From Ornithinibacillus gellani (GTDB lineage Bacteria > Bacillota > Bacilli > Bacillales > Amphibacillaceae), in assembly GCF_003730295.1 (NCBI RefSeq), contig NZ_QTSZ01000026.1, positions 1 through 32,524 of the forward strand: a stretch of DNA of 32,524 bases, given 5' to 3'. The notes under the pieces were generated by a model, which was given only the letters and a program-made list of their open reading frames with translations, was not told the DNA's origin and did no database searches. The position numbers and the translations under genes were made by a program. Every line of letters begins with the position of its first letter. Position 1 is the first letter of the stretch. Positions 8,894-16,468 of the stretch are shown here, in pieces.

Positions 8894-8923
8894 GAGGTGG
8901 CATGTTTTTATGCCACCTCTTTT
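8894..8923 (+). terminator. Perfect 10-bp terminator hairpin
   Basis: GAGGTGGCAT and ATGCCACCTC pair perfectly around a GTTTTT loop and are followed by TTTT. It lies 20 bp after the orphan remnant and just upstream of the LexA-box promoter, insulating the XRE gene. Confidence 0.85.
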
Positions 8924-8941
8924 AAATGGAAAGAATGTGTA

Positions 8942-8970
8942 TTGCCAATCGAACATACGTTCGCTATAAT
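8942..8970 (+). promoter_or_regulatory. Promoter with LexA (SOS) box in the spacer
   Basis: TTGCCA (8942-8947) and TATAAT (8965-8970) are separated by exactly 17 nt. The spacer contains CGAACATACGTTCG (8950-8963), a perfect palindrome matching the Gram-positive LexA/DinR box CGAACN4GTTCG. LexA bound there would cover the promoter, so the XRE gene is probably induced by DNA damage. Boxes are seen; regulation is inferred from the known consensus. Confidence 0.85.
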
Positions 8971-9013
8971 CTAATTACAGTTCGCCAGTAAGCGAATAGA
9001 AAGGAATTTCGTT

Positions 9014-9280
9014 ATGTATGATGAAGAGCTGAAATTTGGTGAGTTTATTCTTGAAAGACGAAAAGCGCTAGATATGACCGGGAGAGAACTTGCAAACAAG
9101 TTATCCATTTCAGCAGTTTATCTATGCGATATTGAAAAAGGTAGAAAAGCAGCATTAACAGATGAGACACTTGAAAAACTTAGACTGGCACTTTGTTTAA
9201 ATGAAGTAGAAGGCGAACACTTTTATGACCTGGCTGCGATTGCTAGAAATACAGTGAGTGCAGATTTACCGTTTTATTAA
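9014..9280 (+). CDS. XRE-family helix-turn-helix regulator, probably 3'-truncated
   Basis: An 88-residue DNA-binding protein with an XRE helix-turn-helix from about residue 7 to 60 (FILERRKALDMTGRELANKL then VYLCDIEKGRK). ATG at 9014 follows AAAGGAA. It is driven by a LexA-boxed promoter. Members I recall continue past the ADLP segment with a further helical tail (typically DLPEYI...). Here the protein ends ADLPFY and stop, and the TTTTA that matches the left flank of the IS unit forms part of the last codons. I therefore think the native 3' end was lost when the unit moved and Tn916 supplied the stop. It is not one of the standard Tn916 genes. Confidence 0.75.
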   Translation: MYDEELKFGEFILERRKALDMTGRELANKLSISAVYLCDIEKGRKAALTDETLEKLRLALCLNEVEGEHFYDLAAIARNTVSADLPFY

Positions 9281-9366
9281 ATATAAACCTATAAACCATA
9301 TAACACGTTTTTCTATACCTGTTTTTAATTCAGTAGGAACAATAAAATGTATAGAGGTGGTCTACT

Positions 9367-9720
9367 ATGCGTAAAAAAGAAGATAAATATGATTTTAGAG
9401 CCTTTGGTTTAGCCATTAAAGAAGCTCGATTGAAACGAGGTTTAACTCGTGAACAAGTGGGAGCATTGATTGAAATTGACCCACGGTACTTAACTAATAT
9501 TGAAAATAAAGGGCAACACCCCAGCATACAAGTTCTTTATGACCTTGTATCGTTACTTCATGTTTCCGTTGATGAATTTTTCTTACCTGCTAATAACTTG
9601 GTAAAAAGCACCCGACGATTACAGATAGAGAAATACATGGATAGCTTTACAGACAAAGAACTATCCTTAATGGAATCTTTAGCCAGCGGTATCAACGAAG
9701 CAAGAAACATCGAAGACTAA
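9367..9720 (+). CDS. orf9: Tn916 Orf9, XRE-family repressor
   Basis: A 117-residue protein matching Tn916 Orf9, with an XRE helix-turn-helix at about 12-65 ([20 protein letters not shown] and [13 protein letters not shown]). As in Tn916 it is on the strand opposite to most other element genes. It is proposed to repress the orf7-orf8 transcript and so control excision and transfer. ATG at 9367 follows AGAGGTGG. It converges with the KTR gene on a shared terminator. The cargo insertion lies about 95 bp upstream of its start, so its promoter region may have been altered. Confidence 0.93.
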   Translation: MRKKEDKYDFRAFGLAIKEARLKRGLTREQVGALIEIDPRYLTNIENKGQHPSIQVLYDLVSLLHVSVDEFFLPANNLVKSTRRLQIEKYMDSFTDKELSLMESLASGINEARNIED

Positions 9721-9745
9721 TTAAAAGAATCCATACATAACGGAA

Positions 9746-9790
9746 AGAGCCGATAAAATGAGATTGTATTAATCTCATTTTATCGGCTCT
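9746..9790. terminator. Bidirectional terminator between orf9 and KTR gene
   Basis: AGAGCCGATAAAATGAGAT pairs perfectly over 19 bp with ATCTCATTTTATCGGCTCT around a 7-nt loop. It separates two converging genes, and one arm contains the stop codon of the KTR gene. Confidence 0.8.
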
Positions 9791-9968
9791 GCGTCTTTGC
9801 GTCTGGCTCTGTAATCACAGTTACTTTGAACTGCTTTATTTCAATTAAATTTTCTTGTCTGCATTTCGGACAATAGAGGGGGAATTTTTTTAATTCAGTA
9901 TCTTCCCTTATCTTTAATCGTGTTTTATTTCCACATACAGGACACAATATCCACTTGTAGTTTATAAT
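9780..9968 (-). CDS. Cysteine-rich KTR-type zinc-ribbon protein (Tn916 orf6 region)
   Basis: A 62-residue frame on the minus strand contains two CxxC knuckles, ILCPVCGNKTRL and LYCPKCRQENL, expected to bind one zinc, and ends EPDAKTQSR. It matches the cysteine-rich KTR protein found after tet(M) in Tn916 relatives. No ATG, GTG or TTG precedes the first CxxC at a usable place. AAGGAGGAG lies 8-11 nt before in-frame ATT (9968) and ATA (9965), so a rare start codon is likely; the coordinates assume ATT. It is read in the tet(M) direction after tet(M). Function unknown. Confidence 0.7.
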   Translation of the reverse strand: MINYKWILCPVCGNKTRLKIREDTELKKFPLYCPKCRQENLIEIKQFKVTVITEPDAKTQSR

Positions 9969-10065
9969 AACTATCTCCTCCTTTACACTTTAATTCAAAT
10001 CTTTATTAAAAAATATTTCATCTTATTTAACAAGAAACCATATTTATATAACAACATAAAATACA

Positions 10066-11985
10066 CTAAGTTATTTTATTGAACATATATCGTACTTTAT
10101 CTATCCGACTATTTGGACGACGGGGCTGGCAAACAGGTTCACCGGTAGTAACATGGTACCCTTTTAACTCTGTTAAACAAACACTACGTCCATTTGTAAA
10201 GAAAGTTAAATCACTACGATATTCTTGAATACACCGAGCAGGGATTTCTCCACTAAGAATGACCTCATTATTTTTCAATTGAGTGTCTACGATGTTCGCA
10301 CAATATTTAGGAGCATCGTTGTATGCTCGTGAAAGATATTCCTGTGGCGCATAAATTTTAAAACTAAGATATGGCTCTAACAATTCTGTTCCAGCTTTTT
10401 TTAAGACTTGTTCCAATACAATAGGAGCAAGCATCCGAAAATCTGCTGGAGTACTAACAGGGCTATAGTATAAACCGTACTTAAAACAGATTTTACAATC
10501 CGTCACATTCCAACCATATAATCCTTGTTCGCAACCATAGCGTATCCCTTCCATAACTGCATTTTGAAATGATTGATTTAAGTATCCAAGAGAAACCGAG
10601 CTCTCATACTGCATTCCACTTCCCAACGGAAGCGGTGATACAGATAAACCAATGGAAGCCCAGAAAGGATTTGGCGGCACTTCGATGTGAATGGTATATT
10701 CTGCATTTTTTAACGGTCTCTCCATATAAATGACTGTAGGCTCTTTTAGTTCTATCTCCACATGATACTTTTCTTGCAACAGTGCACTAATCACTTCCAT
10801 TTGTACTTTCCCTAAGAAAGAAAGTATAATTTCATGTGTCGTAGAATCCACGTAATATCGTAGAAGCGGATCACTATCTGAGATTTCCAAAAGGGCATCA
10901 AGCAACATTTCTCTCTGTTCAGGTTTACTCGGTTCAACAGTTGTTTGTAGTAGAGGGTGCGGATTTTCAATCTTTTTTCTCTGTGGCAATAGTTTTGTAT
11001 CTCCAAGAACACTATTTAACTTCAAAAACTCATTTTGCAAAATAACAATTTCTCCAGAATAAGCTCTATCAATCTTACATAATTCACCATTTATTGAAGT
11101 ATACATTTCTGTAACTTTTATTTTTTCTTTTTCTGATACTCTAACCGAATCTCGTAAATGTAGTACTCCACTATAAAGGCGTATATATGCAAGACGTTGT
11201 CTTTTTTTTGTATATTCAATTTTGAAAACATTTCCGCAAAGTTCAGACGGACCTCGATGTGTTGATGAATAAAATTTATTAGTAATAACTTCTATAAGGT
11301 TATCAATCCCTATATTACTTTTTGCACTTCCATGATAAAGAGGGAACAGAGAACAATTCTGAAATCTTATGCTTTCCTCTTGTTCGAGTTCCAATGCTTC
11401 TAATGATTTACCGGACATATATTTCTCTAAAAGGTCATCGTTTCCCTCTATTACCGTATCCCATTGTTCAGATTCGGTAAAGTTCGTCACACACATATTA
11501 GGATACAGTTCTACCTTCTGTTTGATTACAATTTCGGCAGAAAGTTTCTCTTTAATATCCTGATAAACCGTTGATAAATCAATTCCATTTTGGTCAATCT
11601 TATTGATAAAAAAGATTGTGGGAATCCCCATTTTCCTAAGTGCATGAAATAATATACGAGTTTGTGCTTGTACGCCATCTTTTGCAGAAATCAGTAGAAT
11701 TGCCCCATCTAAAACTGATAATGAACGATATACTTCTGCTAAGAAATCCATATGTCCTGGCGTGTCTATGATGTTCACCTTCGTATTTTCCCACTGAAAA
11801 GAGGTTATTCCTGTCTGAATTGTAATTCCTCTCTGACGTTCTAAAAGCGTATTATCCGTCCTCGTTGTACCTTTGTCCACGCTTCCTAATTCTGTAATCG
11901 CTCCACTGTTATATAATAAGCTTTCTGTTAAGGTAGTTTTTCCTGCATCAACATGAGCTAAAACTCCAATATTAATAATTTTCAT
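10066..11985 (-). CDS. tet(M): Tet(M) ribosomal protection protein
   Basis: An EF-G-like GTPase that removes tetracycline from the ribosome. The ATG at 11985 gives 639 residues, the standard Tet(M) length, with GGAGG 10 nt upstream. A start at 12000 would add five residues that overlap that ribosome site. G-motifs: AHVDAGKTT (G1), RGITIQT (G2), DTPGHMDF (G3) and NKIDQ (G4). The C-terminus with [20 protein letters not shown] is intact. It is almost identical to recalled Tet(M), with mosaic-type differences (for example RGPSELCGN and KKRQRLAY). Expression is controlled by the leader peptides and attenuator at 12001-12292. Read-through of tet(M) on the circle is linked to element activation in Tn916. 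Confidence 0.98.
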   Translation of the reverse strand: MKIINIGVLAHVDAGKTTLTESLLYNSGAITELGSVDKGTTRTDNTLLERQRGITIQTGITSFQWENTKVNIIDTPGHMDFLAEVYRSLSVLDGAILLISAKDGVQAQTRILFHALRKMGIPTIFFINKIDQNGIDLSTVYQDIKEKLSAEIVIKQKVELYPNMCVTNFTESEQWDTVIEGNDDLLEKYMSGKSLEALELEQEESIRFQNCSLFPLYHGSAKSNIGIDNLIEVITNKFYSSTHRGPSELCGNVFKIEYTKKRQRLAYIRLYSGVLHLRDSVRVSEKEKIKVTEMYTSINGELCKIDRAYSGEIVILQNEFLKLNSVLGDTKLLPQRKKIENPHPLLQTTVEPSKPEQREMLLDALLEISDSDPLLRYYVDSTTHEIILSFLGKVQMEVISALLQEKYHVEIELKEPTVIYMERPLKNAEYTIHIEVPPNPFWASIGLSVSPLPLGSGMQYESSVSLGYLNQSFQNAVMEGIRYGCEQGLYGWNVTDCKICFKYGLYYSPVSTPADFRMLAPIVLEQVLKKAGTELLEPYLSFKIYAPQEYLSRAYNDAPKYCANIVDTQLKNNEVILSGEIPARCIQEYRSDLTFFTNGRSVCLTELKGYHVTTGEPVCQPRRPNSRIDKVRYMFNKIT

Positions 11986-12000
11986 GTGATTTTCCTCCAT

Positions 12001-12087
12001 TCAAAAACCCAAAAGGGCATAAAAATCCCAGTGATAAATACTTTTATCACTGGGATTTTTATGCATAACCATAGGTATACAAAGCAT
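12001..12087 (-). CDS. orf12: tet(M) leader peptide, Tn916 Orf12
   Basis: A 28-residue leader ORF (starts MLCIPMVMHKNPSDKS, ends ALLGF) matching Tn916 orf12. Its coding sequence contains the terminator hairpin at 12021-12060. In the Tn916 model, slow ribosomes in this region under tetracycline prevent hairpin formation and let transcription reach tet(M). Confidence 0.85.
   Translation of the reverse strand: MLCIPMVMHKNPSDKSIYHWDFYALLGF
12021..12060 (-). terminator. tet(M) attenuator hairpin
   Basis: AAAAATCCCAGTGATAAA pairs with TTTATCACTGGGATTTTT and runs into a U-tract in the minus-strand transcript. It lies inside orf12 between the promoter and tet(M), the recognised attenuation site of Tn916 tet(M). 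Confidence 0.85.
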
Positions 12088-12122
12088 ACAGATATTCTCT
12101 GGATACTTTAGAATCACATGAT

Positions 12123-12225
12123 AAAGGTATTCTTAAACTGGGTACAAAAAACTAAGCCCTCCTAAAAAAGGACATCCAATTATTTGTTCCCACTATCAAA
12201 TTGACAGTTTATTTAAGAATACCTT
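12123..12225 (-). promoter_or_regulatory. Long-range leader stem upstream of tet(M)
   Basis: AAGGTATTCTTAAATAAACTG (minus strand, 12205-12225) can pair with CAGTTTAAGAATACCTT (12123-12139 area). The 5' arm overlaps the 7-residue leader peptide, so translation of that peptide would open the stem. It is probably a second attenuation element of the tet(M) leader. Confidence 0.6.
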
Positions 12226-12232
12226 GCCGCAT
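12209..12232 (-). CDS. Seven-residue leader peptide of tet(M) transcript
   Basis: ATG at 12232 encodes MRQGILK then TAA. AAAGGAG lies 9-10 nt upstream. It is the first ORF after the tet(M) promoter and overlaps the arm of the leader stem, so it is likely regulatory rather than functional as a peptide. Confidence 0.6.
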   Translation of the reverse strand: MRQGILK

Positions 12233-12263
12233 ATTTATTAACTCCTTTTAAATAGATACTTAA

Positions 12264-12292
12264 ATAATAGCACGTAAGAGCATATTTGTAAA
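12264..12292 (-). promoter_or_regulatory. tet(M) promoter
   Basis: On the minus strand TTTACA (12287-12292) and TATTAT (12264-12269) are separated by 17 nt, upstream of both leader peptides. The position and boxes agree with the Tn916 tet(M) promoter as I recall it. Confidence 0.75.
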
Positions 12293-12361
12293 GGAATCTC
12301 CAATTTTTTATCAAAGAGAGTACGTGATTACAAAATAGCTGTAATAATGTACCAATATTTG

Positions 12362-13294
12362 TTATTCTATAATCTTCCAATTACTCCCGTTCTTTTCAAG
12401 TACCAAATCAAATTGAGATACCTGCGTTGCTTTGGTCTGCTGGTCGATATACTCCACTGTCAGCGATACCGTGACTTGATTATCCTTACGATTGTGAATA
12501 GGATTTACCAGTTCTTGAAAGATGTACTCTTTTCCGATTGGTTTTAATATCCCGTCATTCACATAGTAGGAAAGTTCACTGGCTGTCGCTGTAGGATAGA
12601 GCTTGAAGAACGTCGTTAAAAACTCATTGATTTCATTGGTTGTAATGGAATCAACCGTCCCCTCACTTTCAATGGCTTTTGGTTTATAACTTGATTTCTT
12701 AGGTATGTTGGTAATGGTCGGATTCTTAACCAGTACCATATTTCCAGAACCATCTACATAGACACTCACTATATAAGCAGAGTGGACGGTCTTTGTATTT
12801 TCTCCCTCTGTAATGAGCTGGTCTACACTGTAGGTTACATTAAACTCATTGTCGCCAGTTGGCTCTACCGTCCATATCTGAAATCCTCTTACAGAAGACG
12901 ATACAGGAATATCTTTGCGTACTGTATCAACATTGAGAGCTTGAAGTTCATCTGTCAGATAGCCTTTTAGACTTTCCATTCGATTATCAATGGACTTATC
13001 GGATTGCTCCCATGAATAGTAGACTTTCGCAAAGTTCTCTACAAAATTTTCTACATGATGAGTATCAACGTATTCCTTTTCTATGATAGTTGTTTCGTGA
13101 ATAGTATGAGTATCTATAGCTGTAAAGTGCTTGAATATCGCAAAGCTGAAACTAAGCCCTAAAAGTACCCACAAGGCAATCACAACCTTTTTATGAGGAT
13201 TGACCTTATAGACACGAGGTTTCTTTTCCTTTGGTATCTGTTTTTCTTTATTCTGATTTTTTCTAAATTTCATCATTAAATCTTCCTTTCTCAT
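12362..13294 (-). CDS. orf13: Conjugal transfer protein Orf13, TcpC-like
   Basis: A bitopic membrane protein of the Tn916 transfer channel, homologous to TcpC/VirB8. The N-terminal 35 residues are basic and cytoplasmic. A single membrane helix follows (KVVIALWVLLGLSFSFAIF, about 38-56), and the rest is two NTF2-like extracytoplasmic domains. 310 residues agrees with Tn916 Orf13. The start at 13294 overlaps the orf14 stop by 4 bp. A second ATG six codons in (13276) has a better AGAAAGGAAG site and could be the real start. Confidence 0.93.
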   Translation of the reverse strand: MRKEDLMMKFRKNQNKEKQIPKEKKPRVYKVNPHKKVVIALWVLLGLSFSFAIFKHFTAIDTHTIHETTIIEKEYVDTHHVENFVENFAKVYYSWEQSDKSIDNRMESLKGYLTDELQALNVDTVRKDIPVSSSVRGFQIWTVEPTGDNEFNVTYSVDQLITEGENTKTVHSAYIVSVYVDGSGNMVLVKNPTITNIPKKSSYKPKAIESEGTVDSITTNEINEFLTTFFKLYPTATASELSYYVNDGILKPIGKEYIFQELVNPIHNRKDNQVTVSLTVEYIDQQTKATQVSQFDLVLEKNGSNWKIIE

Positions 13295-14292
13295 TGTTTG
13301 ATTCGTCCTGCTCCCACTAAATGCTGTTGCCAGTAGGGGCTTGTTAAGTCGGCATAACCGATTGGGTCGCCTGCATGAAACATACGGTTATTGCCAAGGT
13401 ATATCCCAACATGAGTAATATAAGAGCCAGCGTTATAGGTAGAATGAAAGAAAACCAAATCGCCAGCTTGTGCTTCCGATAGTGGGATATGCTGGGTCAC
13501 ATCATATTGCTGTTGTGCGGTTCGTGGTAAGTTAATTCCAGCTTTTCCATACGTCCATTGTGTCAGTCCGCTACAATCAAAAGAAGTAGTCGGGGAAGCT
13601 CCACCGTAAACGTATCGCCAGCCCTCATATTTCAGTGCTTCGTCCATGATGGCTTGTACCGTATCATCATCAAACTCTGTTGTGACAAGATACTGCGTTA
13701 CCAGTTGCACATAAAACATATTGCCATAGTTGTATCGCCAGCCCCCATTGATAGGTATGGCTATGGGATTGGGGTAAGACACTTTTTCGCCACCTGAATA
13801 CTCTTTTGAGAAACTTTGAGCCAGTTCAAAGGTATATTTATTTCCACGATTAGCCACATACCCTAAGAAACCACCACCATAATTGTAGGACTGGATAACC
13901 GATTCTAAATCTACACTGAGCCTTTCGCTACTGGCTAATAATTCACTGAAATACTTCACACCTTGCTTAATGGATTCTTCTGTACTCAATGAATTAGGTG
14001 GAAGACCGAGGGATTCCGAGGACTGCATAACATCTTCCGCAGTACCGCCCGATTCCACCTGTATAATCGCAAGAAGTATGTTGACATATTCTTCAACGCC
14101 ATATTCTTTGGCATATTTTTCTACCATAGGCTTATGAGCCAGCACTTCTGCGGAAACATTCACACCTCCATAATGAATATTGGAAATTCCGCTGTCCTGT
14201 TCATCTGAAAATAAAATGGCAACAAACAGAAGCAGTGAGAAGACCATCAAGAATAATCCAGAACCACCAATCACTAAAGTTTTCAACTTCAT
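13291..14292 (-). CDS. orf14: Orf14, lysozyme-like/NlpC-P60 cell wall hydrolase
   Basis: A 333-residue exported murein hydrolase that opens the donor wall for the transfer channel. An N-terminal membrane anchor (LVIGGSGLFLMVFSLLLFVA, 6-25) is followed by a CwlT-type lysozyme domain (about 55-200, with AIIQVESGG and SYNYGGG) and a C40 NlpC/P60 peptidase domain (about 210-333). The catalytic Cys lies in SFDCSGLTQW (about 240) and His in THVGIYLG. Same length as Tn916 Orf14. It overlaps orf13 and orf15 by 4 bp each, which indicates translational coupling. Confidence 0.95.
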   Translation of the reverse strand: MKLKTLVIGGSGLFLMVFSLLLFVAILFSDEQDSGISNIHYGGVNVSAEVLAHKPMVEKYAKEYGVEEYVNILLAIIQVESGGTAEDVMQSSESLGLPPNSLSTEESIKQGVKYFSELLASSERLSVDLESVIQSYNYGGGFLGYVANRGNKYTFELAQSFSKEYSGGEKVSYPNPIAIPINGGWRYNYGNMFYVQLVTQYLVTTEFDDDTVQAIMDEALKYEGWRYVYGGASPTTSFDCSGLTQWTYGKAGINLPRTAQQQYDVTQHIPLSEAQAGDLVFFHSTYNAGSYITHVGIYLGNNRMFHAGDPIGYADLTSPYWQQHLVGAGRIKQ

Positions 14293-16466
14293 GGTTTCTT
14301 ACCGACTTTCTTAATGGTGGCGGTTTTGATTGGTGGTCTACTTCTTGTATTTTGTAGTGGTACTCTTTGAACAGTAGACGGACGTTCTTTTGTGATTGGA
14401 CGTTGTGAAGTTCTATCTGCTGTAGTGGTTGAAGTTGCTGGCTTTTGAACGGTTTTTTCTTGAACGGTATTGCCTTGGCGTTCCACTTTTGGACTTGAAA
14501 AATCGGACTTAACTGCTGGACGCTCTTGTTTGGCTTGTTGAGATTCCTTATATGAAGTCTGAATATTAGACTGTTTTGAGGTCTGTTCATCATGATATTG
14601 TTCTTGTCTTGTAGTCGGTCTTTCATGAACAGAAGAAGCAGGCTGTTTTTTCTGTTTGACCTGTTCCATTTCAGAGCGACGCTTCGCAATGGTTTTTCGC
14701 CTTTGTTCCTGCTGTTCCTTGCGTCCACTGGCTCTGTCCGCTTTGGTTTGAGAAATACTACTGGTTAAATCACGGACATTCTCTTTTACTTTGGATTTTC
14801 CTTGATATACTGCATATCTTGCATTGGTCGGCAAATCTTTAACCTGTTCTTTCAAACCACTAGCAGTGTCTACCATTCTGTCTTTGGTATCAGCTACTGT
14901 ACCGATGGTTTGACCGATACGTTTTCCAAGTGTTGATTTTTCCTTTCCGTCTGGTCGGGAGTGATCTGCTTGTGTCCTTGCAGAACTCCCCGAACCCGAC
15001 TGTCCTTTTTTACCTGTAACAATGGCAGACCCAGCCCCTAGAGTAGTCATGGAACGTCCAAGTTTCCGCTGTAGACGGTGCATGTGAGCGTGCATAAGCA
15101 TACGAGGTTTTCTCATCACACGACTTCCCACACTTTGAGAATCGTTACTCTGTAGAGAAAACATACTCATTAAATCGCCCAGCTTGAAGTAGATTCCTGC
15201 AAAGGTCACAATCTGTAGAAAAGCAATCAAAAAGAACGGATAACCAGCCGATAAGGTATAGAGCATGGTTGAAATACTAAATGCTGTCGTAATAATCAAT
15301 GTGATTCCAGCTCGTGTCAAAATGGTATTAAAGAGCTTTGTTATGGCTCGTTTTGACATACCATCAAATGATGGAATCATGCTTAAAATAAAGCTCACAG
15401 GCAGAAACATAGCATAGATGATAAAAAGTACCTGCGAGAAAATCATGATTCCTGTTAATAGGAATACAAATATGGAAATCCCAATATTGAAGACAAATAG
15501 GAAGAAGACTGTACCTAAACGGTTAATGGTCTTTGTAATGGTTAGATTGGTATTGCTTCTGTCTTCAATTTCTTCCGCAACAATTTTTTCTCTATCTTCG
15601 CCATTGTTGGAATCTGGGCTGGTGGAGAGCAGGCTTTCCACACGGTCAATACCGATACTTTCAATGTCTGAACTGTTGTATTGAAGCAGTAGCCACGGTT
15701 GCTGAACCTGTATGGAAAACAGGCTATCTCTGATTAAGTCCACGCTGTCCTTGCCTTGACTATCGGAATGGGGCATGACAATCTTCGTGCCAAGTGATAA
15801 ACTGGCATTACTGATGTCTGATGAAAAGTCATTGATTTTTTTAATGTAGTCGGGAGCGTAGGCAATAAAGGAAGCCGATAGGATAAACACCAGCACAAAA
15901 TTCATAATGGCATGAATTGCCTTTGTGGTTTCTCTCTTTATCAGTCCCGTATAGGCAACATAAACCCCAAGAACCAAAATCAAGAGTAAGAGGAATCCAA
16001 CATAGAAACCCTCTGTTGAAAATCCGTTTGCACTCACACCAGCTAAGGTCTGCATATTCTTACCAATGGAATCTGCTGTAGCGGAAATGAAGTCTAAGGA
16101 ATAGGCTTCCTGTACTAAGTAACCTGTCGCATTGGAAACATACAAACTGATTGTCCAAATAAAATTGGTAATGGCATATAGTCCATACATGACCTGTTTT
16201 CCAATCCCGTCCGACCAGTTCCACGGAAGCCAGCCCCAGCTATTATCCACATAAAAATCCAGTTGATAGTTTTCAAGTGGGTATCGGCTGTATTCATTTG
16301 CCACATTGACCGTATCATCTACCAAGCCCGCAGCTTGAACCACCGTTCCCAGCATGGCTAAAAGAAAAATGGCAATCACAAGTGTGAAAGCCACTGTCAT
16401 TGCCACTTTACCTAGACGTTTCAGCGTCCAGTTTGATTTTATTCTGTTTACTATTGATGGTTTCAC
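14289..16466 (-). CDS. orf15: Orf15, polytopic transfer channel protein (VirB6/TcpH-like)
   Basis: A 725-residue membrane protein of the mating channel (CD3337/EF1877 family). The N-terminal 440 residues hold about seven or eight hydrophobic helices, starting with VAMTVAFTLVIAIFLLAMLG (22-41). The C-terminal 280 residues are hydrophilic, Gln/Ser/Thr/Lys-rich and probably cytoplasmic and disordered. Older Tn916 annotation gives 754 residues, so length varies between copies or annotations. It overlaps orf14 by 4 bp and follows orf16 by 2 bp. Confidence 0.93.
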   Translation of the reverse strand: MKPSIVNRIKSNWTLKRLGKVAMTVAFTLVIAIFLLAMLGTVVQAAGLVDDTVNVANEYSRYPLENYQLDFYVDNSWGWLPWNWSDGIGKQVMYGLYAITNFIWTISLYVSNATGYLVQEAYSLDFISATADSIGKNMQTLAGVSANGFSTEGFYVGFLLLLILVLGVYVAYTGLIKRETTKAIHAIMNFVLVFILSASFIAYAPDYIKKINDFSSDISNASLSLGTKIVMPHSDSQGKDSVDLIRDSLFSIQVQQPWLLLQYNSSDIESIGIDRVESLLSTSPDSNNGEDREKIVAEEIEDRSNTNLTITKTINRLGTVFFLFVFNIGISIFVFLLTGIMIFSQVLFIIYAMFLPVSFILSMIPSFDGMSKRAITKLFNTILTRAGITLIITTAFSISTMLYTLSAGYPFFLIAFLQIVTFAGIYFKLGDLMSMFSLQSNDSQSVGSRVMRKPRMLMHAHMHRLQRKLGRSMTTLGAGSAIVTGKKGQSGSGSSARTQADHSRPDGKEKSTLGKRIGQTIGTVADTKDRMVDTASGLKEQVKDLPTNARYAVYQGKSKVKENVRDLTSSISQTKADRASGRKEQQEQRRKTIAKRRSEMEQVKQKKQPASSVHERPTTRQEQYHDEQTSKQSNIQTSYKESQQAKQERPAVKSDFSSPKVERQGNTVQEKTVQKPATSTTTADRTSQRPITKERPSTVQRVPLQNTRSRPPIKTATIKKVGKKP

Positions 16467-16468
16467 AT

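Noticed and set aside
14201..14728. 175-codon minus-strand frame overlapping orf15 and orf14
   Set aside because: It is an out-of-frame reading of the Gln/Lys/Ser-rich orf15 tail with no ribosome site; the orf15 and orf14 frames are both conserved.
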